Source of the DNA: Pseudolysinimonas yzui
GTDB taxonomy: Bacteria; Actinomycetota; Actinomycetes; Actinomycetales; Microbacteriaceae
Direction: 5' to 3'
Assembly: GCF_014653215.1 (NCBI RefSeq)
Contig: NZ_BNAI01000001.1
Coordinates: forward strand, 891,011-955,010
DNA: 64,000 nucleotides
The translations under genes were made by a program, and so were the position numbers. This document shows positions 59,447 to 64,000 of the stretch, piece after piece. Positions within the stretch are counted from its first letter, which is position 1; every line of letters begins with the position of its first letter. Below the pieces are notes generated by a model, which saw nothing but the letters and a program-made list of their open reading frames with translations, searched no databases and had not been told where the DNA came from.

Positions 59447-61282
59447 ATGCCGCTCGCGATCGAGGATTACGCGCTCATCGGCGACTGCCACACCGCCGCT
59501 CTCGTCGGCACCAACGGGAGCATCGACTGGCTGTGCCTGCCGCGATTCGACTCGGCGTCGACGTTCGCCGGGCTGCTGGGCAGCGACGACCATGGCCACT
59601 GGACGGTGCGACCGCTCGGCGCCGACCGCTGCACGGATCGCCGGTACGACGGCGACAGTTTCACGCTCGTGACGCGCTGGGTCACCGAGTCGGGCGAAGT
59701 CGAGGTCATCGACGTGATGCCGATGGCCGGACGTCGGGCCGACGTGATCCGTCGGGTGCGCGGCATCCGCGGAACGGTGCGGGTCGAGGAGGTGCTCCGC
59801 ATCCGATTCGACTACGCCGACGCGATCCCCTGGGTGCGACAGTCCCGGTCGGAGCGGGGCAGGGGCCCGCACGATCACGCGCTCATCGCCGTCGCCGGGC
59901 CGGATTCCGTCGTGATTCGTGGGCCGCGTCTGGCCGCCGACGGCTTCTGCCACCGGGCCGAGTTCGATGTCTCGGCCGGCGAGACCGTCGACCTGGTGCT
60001 CACCTGGTTCGCCGCGCACAAACCGCCACCGCCCATGCCCGACGTCGACGCCTACCTCGCCGAGACCGAGGCGTGGTGGACGCGCTGGGCGCAGCATCTC
60101 GACGACAACGGCCCCTACGCCGCCGCCGTGCGGCGATCGCTGCTCGTGCTGCGCGCGCTCACCCACCACGACACAGCGGGAATCGTGGCGGCGCCGACGA
60201 CGAGCCTTCCCGAGAGCTTCGGCGGCGACCGCAACTGGGACTACCGCTACGTCTGGCTGCGCGACGCGTCGCTGACGCTGCAAGCCCTCATGCTCCACGG
60301 GTTCGCGACCGAGGCCGAGCAGTGGCGGGATTGGCTGTTGCGGGCGATCGCCGGCGACCCGGCCGACGTGCAGATCATGTACGGCGTGGCCGGCGAGCGG
60401 CGGCTGCCCGAGTGGGAGGTGCCCACCCTGCCGGGCTATCGCGGGTCGGCGCCGGTGCGCGTCGGCAACGGCGCGTACTCGCAGTTCCAAGGGGATGTCT
60501 TCGGGGAGATCATGCTCGCGCTCGAGCAGGCCCGCCTGATCGGTGTCGGTGAGGATCGGGTCTCGTGGCCGCTGCAGATCGCGCTGCTCGGTCACATCGA
60601 GGCGAATCTGGAGCGCGACGATCACGGCATCTGGGAGATCCGCGGCACCCCGAGGCGCTTCACGCAGTCGCGCGCGATGATCTGGGCCGCTTTCGAGTGC
60701 GGAATCCGGGCCGTGCGCGAGCACGGGCTACCCGGCCCGGTCGAGAGGTGGGAACGCATCCGCGACGAGCTGCGTGCCGAGATCGAGCAGCACGGCTTCG
60801 ATGCGGAGCGCGGCAGCTACGTGCAGTACTACGGCGGCACCGAGGTCGACGCCTCGCTGCTCACGCTCGCCCAGATCGGGTTCGTCGACGCCGCCGACCC
60901 GCGGATGCTGGGCACGGTCGCCGCGATCGAGCACGACCTGCTGCGCGACGGGCTGGTGCTGCGGTACCGCGTGCAGTCGGGAGTCGACGGGCTGCAGGGC
61001 GACGAGCATCCGTTTCTCGCCTGCTCGTTCTGGCTCGTGCAGCAGTACGCCCTCTCCGGCCGCCTCGGCGACGCCCGCGACCTGATGGACCGCCTCGTCG
61101 GGCTCGCCAACGACGTCGGTCTGCTGTCGGAGGAGTACGACACCGAGCAGCAGCGGCACGTCGGCAACACCCCGCAGGCGTTCTCGCACCTCGCACTGGT
61201 GCGCGCCGCCGACGCGATCGATCGCGCTACGAAGCACCTCGAGACGGGCCCGTTGCGGCTCGAGAACCCCGGAGCCGCCTAG
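59447..61282 (+). CDS. Glycoside hydrolase family 15 (glucoamylase/trehalase-like)
   Basis: 611 residues. The N-terminal beta domain starts IEDYALIGDCHTAALVGTNGSIDWLCLPRFDSASTFAGLLG. The (alpha/alpha)6 barrel has SLPESFGGDRNWDYRYVWLRDASLTLQAL and QSGVDGLQGDEHPFLACSFWLVQQYALSG, with catalytic Glu candidates around these. It could act on trehalose or maltodextrins. No signal peptide is visible, so it is cytoplasmic. An ATG 7 bases upstream is out of frame. Confidence 0.92.
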   Translation: MPLAIEDYALIGDCHTAALVGTNGSIDWLCLPRFDSASTFAGLLGSDDHGHWTVRPLGADRCTDRRYDGDSFTLVTRWVTESGEVEVIDVMPMAGRRADVIRRVRGIRGTVRVEEVLRIRFDYADAIPWVRQSRSERGRGPHDHALIAVAGPDSVVIRGPRLAADGFCHRAEFDVSAGETVDLVLTWFAAHKPPPPMPDVDAYLAETEAWWTRWAQHLDDNGPYAAAVRRSLLVLRALTHHDTAGIVAAPTTSLPESFGGDRNWDYRYVWLRDASLTLQALMLHGFATEAEQWRDWLLRAIAGDPADVQIMYGVAGERRLPEWEVPTLPGYRGSAPVRVGNGAYSQFQGDVFGEIMLALEQARLIGVGEDRVSWPLQIALLGHIEANLERDDHGIWEIRGTPRRFTQSRAMIWAAFECGIRAVREHGLPGPVERWERIRDELRAEIEQHGFDAERGSYVQYYGGTEVDASLLTLAQIGFVDAADPRMLGTVAAIEHDLLRDGLVLRYRVQSGVDGLQGDEHPFLACSFWLVQQYALSGRLGDARDLMDRLVGLANDVGLLSEEYDTEQQRHVGNTPQAFSHLALVRAADAIDRATKHLETGPLRLENPGAA

Positions 61283-61286
61283 CCAG

Positions 61287-61351
61287 TATTCAGTGTTGCT
61301 ATCTACCGGTACTCAGTGTTACTTTGTACCGGTACTCAGCAGCACTGAATA
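61287..61351 (+). promoter_or_regulatory. Tandem 23-bp repeats and promoter of the PadR operon
   Basis: Two 23-bp units (61290-61312 and 61313-61335) match at 20 positions; each contains CAGTGTT and TACCGGTA. Arms TATTCAGTGTTGCT (61287-61300) and AGCAGCACTGAATA (61338-61351) form a 13/14 inverted repeat around them. A -35-like TTGCTA (61296-61301) and -10 TACTTT (61320-61325) with an 18-bp spacer lie inside, which fits PadR autorepression. Confidence 0.65.
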
Positions 61352-61367
61352 GTGAAGGGAGGTGCTC

Positions 61368-61697
61368 GTGCCCAAGCAGATCACCGAGATGCTCAAGGGA
61401 ACCCTCGAGGGCATGATCCTGGCGATCCTGGCAGGCCAGGCCGCGTACGGCTACGAGATCACGGCGTGGTTGCGCGACCGCGGATTCACCGACATCGCGG
61501 AAGGCACCGTCTACGCGTTGCTCGTCCGCATCGAACAACGCGGCCTCGTCGACGTGGAGAAGGTCCCGTCAGAGAAGGGGCCGCCGCGCAAGGTGTATTC
61601 GCTCAACAGCGAGGGCCAGAAGGCTCTCGACGAGTTCTGGGGAACGTGGAGCTTCCTCACCGAACGACTGGAACAGCTCCGCACAGAAGGGAAATAG
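61368..61697 (+). CDS. PadR-family transcriptional regulator
   Basis: 109 residues from the GTG at 61368, behind AAGGGAGG; a GTG two codons earlier is too close to that site. The winged helix contains LKGTLEGMILAILAGQAAYGYEITAWLRDRGFTDIAEGTVYALLVRIEQRGLVDVEKVPSEKGPPRKVYSLNSEG, typical of PadR-s1 regulators that control adjacent multidrug exporters and are released by ligands. It heads the PadR-DUF1048-ABC operon. Confidence 0.94.
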   Translation: MPKQITEMLKGTLEGMILAILAGQAAYGYEITAWLRDRGFTDIAEGTVYALLVRIEQRGLVDVEKVPSEKGPPRKVYSLNSEGQKALDEFWGTWSFLTERLEQLRTEGK

Positions 61698-61699
61698 GG

Positions 61700-62071
61700 A
61701 TGGCTAAGAACTTTCTCGAGCTGATCATCGGCTCGTTCGAGGACAAGAAGCAGTGGCGCGCCTATGTGGCGCGGGTGAAGGCGCTCCCCGAGGACTACCG
61801 CACGGCGGTCGAGGGCATCGAGCGCTACCTCATGCACTCGGGTGACACACCTGCCGACTGGAGCCTCGCGGCGAAGATGTTCGACGACCTCGTCGAACTC
61901 TTCGAGCGGGCGGCGGCCGATGGCACACCCATTCGCGAGATCGTCGGCGAAGACCCCCTCGAGTTCGTCGAGACCTTCGTGGGCACCTACTCCGACGGCG
62001 GCTGGATCGCCAAGGAGCGGGAGCGCCTGCGTAAGACGATCGAGCGGGCCGCCGGTGAGGAGGCCGACTGA
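61700..62071 (+). CDS. DUF1048 protein
   Basis: 123 residues. FLELIIGSFEDKKQWRAYVARVKALPEDYRTAVEGIERYLMH and AAKMFDDLVELFERAAADGTPIREIVGEDPLEFVETFVGTYSDGGWIAKERERLRKTIERA are helical DUF1048 sequences. The family commonly sits between PadR genes and ABC exporters. Function unknown. It overlaps the next gene by one base. Confidence 0.9.
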   Translation: MAKNFLELIIGSFEDKKQWRAYVARVKALPEDYRTAVEGIERYLMHSGDTPADWSLAAKMFDDLVELFERAAADGTPIREIVGEDPLEFVETFVGTYSDGGWIAKERERLRKTIERAAGEEAD

Positions 62072-62835
62072 TGAGCGCGCCCGCGATCGAGGTGAACGGC
62101 CTCGTGAAGTCCTACGGCAAGCTCGACGTGCTCACGGGCGTCGACTTCACCGTCGAGCCGGGCAGCATCTTCGCCCTGCTCGGGTCCAACGGCGCCGGCA
62201 AGACGACGCTCATCCGGATCCTCGCGACGCTCCTGCACGCCGATGCGGGTTCCGCACGAGTGGCCGGGTTCGACACGGCGACCCACGGGCAGGCCGTTCG
62301 CAGCTCCATCAGTCTGACGGGGCAGTTCGCCGCGGTCGACGAGGTGCTGAGCGGCAGGGAGAACCTCATCCTGATCGCTCAGTTGCGGCACCTGAAGGAG
62401 CCCGCACGGATCGCCGACGACCTGCTCGCCCGGTTCTCGCTCACGGAAGCGGGCGGGCGCAAGGTGGCGACGTACTCGGGCGGCATGCGGCGACGGCTCG
62501 ACATCGCGATGAGCCTCATCGGCAACCCGCCGGTGATCTTCCTCGACGAGCCGACGACGGGCCTCGACCCGGAAGCCCGCCTCGAGGTCTGGGCCGCGGT
62601 GAAAGACCTCGCCGCCGGCGGCACGACCGTGCTGCTCACGACGCAGTATCTCGAGGAGGCGGAGCAGCTCGCCGACCGCATCGCGATCCTGCACCACGGC
62701 CGGATCATCGTGAACGGCACCCTGGCGGAGCTCAAGAAGCTGCTGCCGCCGGTCGAGAAGCAGTACATCGAGAAGCAGCCGACCCTCGAAGACGTCTTCT
62801 TCGCGGTCACCGGACGAAAGGACGACGCAGCGTGA
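62071..62835 (+). CDS. DrrA-type ABC exporter ATP-binding protein
   Basis: 254 residues. Walker A GSNGAGKTT (38-46), Q-loop TGQFAAVDEVLSG, signature YSGGMRRRLDIA, Walker B VIFLDEPTTGLDP and the H-loop position occupied by TTQYLEEAE (Gln instead of His) as in DrrA-like daunorubicin exporters. It pairs with the permease at 62832, which it overlaps by 4 bp. Confidence 0.93.
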   Translation: MSAPAIEVNGLVKSYGKLDVLTGVDFTVEPGSIFALLGSNGAGKTTLIRILATLLHADAGSARVAGFDTATHGQAVRSSISLTGQFAAVDEVLSGRENLILIAQLRHLKEPARIADDLLARFSLTEAGGRKVATYSGGMRRRLDIAMSLIGNPPVIFLDEPTTGLDPEARLEVWAAVKDLAAGGTTVLLTTQYLEEAEQLADRIAILHHGRIIVNGTLAELKKLLPPVEKQYIEKQPTLEDVFFAVTGRKDDAA

Positions 62836-63605
62836 GCACCCACATCATCGGCGACACCGCGACCCTTACGGGCCGCTCGCTGAAGCACATCCTCCGGAGC
62901 CCCGACACGATCATCACGACCGCGCTCATGCCGATCGCGTTCCTGCTGCTGTTCGTGTTCGTGTTCGGCGGGGCGATCGACATCGGGCAGGGCGCCGGCG
63001 AGGGGTCGTACGTGACCTACCTGCTGCCGGGCATCCTGCTCATCACGATCGCGTCGGGCATCGCCTACACCGCCTACCGGCTGTTCAGCGACCTGCAGGG
63101 CGGCATCTTCGAGCGGTTCCAGTCGATGCCGATCGCCCGGTCGGCGACGCTCTGGGCCCACGTTCTGACCTCGGTCGTCGCGAATCTCGCGTCCGTGGTG
63201 ATCGTCATCGGCGTCGCGCTCCTGCTCGGCTTCCGGTCGGGAGCGGGGGTGCTCGAGTGGCTCGCGGTCGCCGGCATCGTGACCCTGTTCACCCTGGCGC
63301 TCACCTGGCTCGCGATGATCCCGGGGCTCACGGCGAAGTCGGTCGACGGGGCGAGTGCGTTCTCGTACCCGCTCATCTTCCTGCCGTTCCTCAGCTCGGC
63401 CTTCGTGCCGACCGAGTCGATGCCGGGGCCGGTGCGCTGGTTCGCCGAGAACCAGCCGGTCACCTCGATCGTGAACGCCATCCGGGCGCTCCTCGCGCAA
63501 GAACCGGTGGGCGGCGAGATCTGGATCGCGCTGGCCTGGTGCGTCGGCATCCTGGTGGTCGCCTTCGTGATCGCATCGATCGTCTACCGCCGCAAGTTCA
63601 GCTAG
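62832..63605 (+). CDS. DrrB-type ABC-2 exporter permease
   Basis: 257 residues, GTG start (GTGA overlap). Six transmembrane segments; LLPGILLITIASGIAYTAYRLFSDLQGGIFERFQSMPIARSATLWAHVLTSVVANL is the ABC-2 permease signature. With DrrA it probably exports a toxic lipophilic compound, under PadR control. The stop lies at the edge of a palindromic repeat. Confidence 0.92.
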   Translation: MSTHIIGDTATLTGRSLKHILRSPDTIITTALMPIAFLLLFVFVFGGAIDIGQGAGEGSYVTYLLPGILLITIASGIAYTAYRLFSDLQGGIFERFQSMPIARSATLWAHVLTSVVANLASVVIVIGVALLLGFRSGAGVLEWLAVAGIVTLFTLALTWLAMIPGLTAKSVDGASAFSYPLIFLPFLSSAFVPTESMPGPVRWFAENQPVTSIVNAIRALLAQEPVGGEIWIALAWCVGILVVAFVIASIVYRRKFS

Positions 63606-63644
63606 GTCTCGACACGCGGCCTGCGGCCGCTACTCGACCCGAGG
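63603..63644. repeat. REP-like palindrome, copy D
   Basis: TAGGTCTCGACACGCGGCC, loop TGC, GGCCGCTACTCGACC then CGAGG. The first TAG is the stop codon of the permease gene. Same element as at 52864, 57872 and (degenerate) 1698. Confidence 0.7.
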
Positions 63645-63670
63645 GCGGGAATAGCGGGACCACTCCGGCG

Positions 63671-63696
63671 TTACAGTGTATGCAAACGCATATAAC
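63671..63696 (+). promoter_or_regulatory. Inverted repeat and -10-like sequence before the last gene
   Basis: TATGC-AAAC-GCATA (63679-63692) is a perfect inverted repeat overlapping TATAAC (63691-63696) and lying just after TTACAG (63671-63676). The promoter hexamers are only 14 bp apart, so the assignment is tentative; the repeat looks like a TetR/MarR-type operator. Confidence 0.45.
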
Positions 63697-63717
63697 TGAA
63701 GCCAAGGAGTGGTCCCC

Positions 63718-64000
63718 ATGCAGTTCGGAGTGTTCTCGGTCAGCGACATCACGCGCGACCCCGTCTCGGGCGAGACGCCCAGCGAGGCCGAACGCATCCA
63801 GGCGGCCGTCGCCATCGCGAAGAAGACCGAAGAGGTCGGGATGGATGTCTTCGCCATCGGCGAGCACCCCCCCCCGCCGTTCTTCTCCTCCTCCCCCACG
63901 ACCCTGCTCGCGCACATCGCGGCCCTCACCGAACGACTCGTCGTGTCGACCTCGACGACGCTCATCACCACGAACGACCCGGTCAAGATCGCGGAAGACT
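63718..64000 (+). CDS. LLM-class flavin-dependent oxidoreductase (5' part)
   Basis: The first 94 codons of a luciferase-like protein beginning MQFGVFSVSDITRDPVSGETPSEAERI, cut by the window end. CAAGGAGTGG is the ribosome binding site. The family sequence GEHHNPPF is replaced here by GEHPPPPF, encoded by a run of nine C; the frame stays open. The beta strand STSTTLITTNDPVKIAED is typical. Substrate unknown. Confidence 0.88.
   Translation, partial: MQFGVFSVSDITRDPVSGETPSEAERIQAAVAIAKKTEEVGMDVFAIGEHPPPPFFSSSPTTLLAHIAALTERLVVSTSTTLITTNDPVKIAED

Noticed and set aside
63603..63644. An insertion sequence or transposon end
   Set aside because: The element is about 40 bp without coding capacity and recurs at other gene ends in the same form; no transposase or target duplication is visible.
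63718..64000. A frameshift in the last gene at the nine-C run
   Set aside because: The frame stays open and the family sequence continues correctly on both sides of the run; only the residues inside are changed.

Overview
The window is chromosomal DNA of a high-G+C actinobacterium, most likely a member of the Microbacteriaceae. The evidence is a division/cell-wall (dcw) cluster without ftsA but with sepF and wag31/divIVA, an idsA-Rv2175c-pknL-aroG-plsC block and a garA-ftsR-merR block that resemble mycobacterial and corynebacterial gene order, a MurE that lacks the exact diaminopimelate motif, and many GTG starts with TANNNT hexamers 6-8 nt upstream (leaderless genes). No tRNA, rRNA, insertion sequence, prophage or CRISPR array was seen. 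Coding density is very high; the only stretch above 300 bases without a protein gene (50024-50352) holds a candidate 6C RNA.

Layout. 1-4118: start of an unidentified gene, a DUF3043 membrane protein, pyrD, nrdR, hisD and a flavin reductase. 4141-7665: dnaE. 7702-26723: a minus-strand run that reads, in the direction of transcription, mraZ-rsmH-ftsL-like-ftsI-murE-murF-mraY-murD-ftsW-murG-murC-ftsQ-ftsZ-yggS-sepF-wag31-lspA-rluD. Most junctions are 1-4 bp stop/start overlaps, so translation is probably coupled. The run begins at a promoter covered by five 10-bp MraZ boxes. 26922-37566: DUF3040 protein, prenyl diphosphate synthase, Rv2175c-like DNA-binding protein, a three-LysM secreted protein, PASTA kinase PknL, DAHP synthase, acyltransferase, ROK sugar kinase and long-chain acyl-CoA ligase. 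37619-46231: minus-strand pyc-minD-like-def, a ParA-like gene on plus, then minus-strand phosphatidyltransferase-garA-ftsR and a second MerR gene. 46268-64000: mostly single genes with their own leaderless promoters, then ligC facing a LigD-type polymerase, a GH15 glucoamylase-like enzyme, a PadR-DUF1048-ABC exporter operon and a truncated luciferase-like oxidoreductase.

How the parts connect. The dcw run couples lipid II synthesis (MurC-G, MraY), septal synthesis (FtsW, FtsI, FtsQ, FtsL-like) and Z-ring assembly (FtsZ, SepF) to polar growth (Wag31). A 6-N5-6 inverted repeat of the form TTGA..-N5-..TCAA lies upstream of both ftsZ and the second merR gene, which suggests that the FtsR/MerR pair 31 kb away acts on ftsZ. 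PknL and GarA add Ser/Thr-phosphorylation control of cell-wall and central metabolism.

The most unusual observations are: yggS apparently begins at an AUA codon that overlaps the ftsZ stop; a dispersed palindrome in four copies supplies the stop codons of five adjacent genes; and divergent promoters share overlapping -10 hexamers. I did not find a convincing new defence or biosynthetic system.
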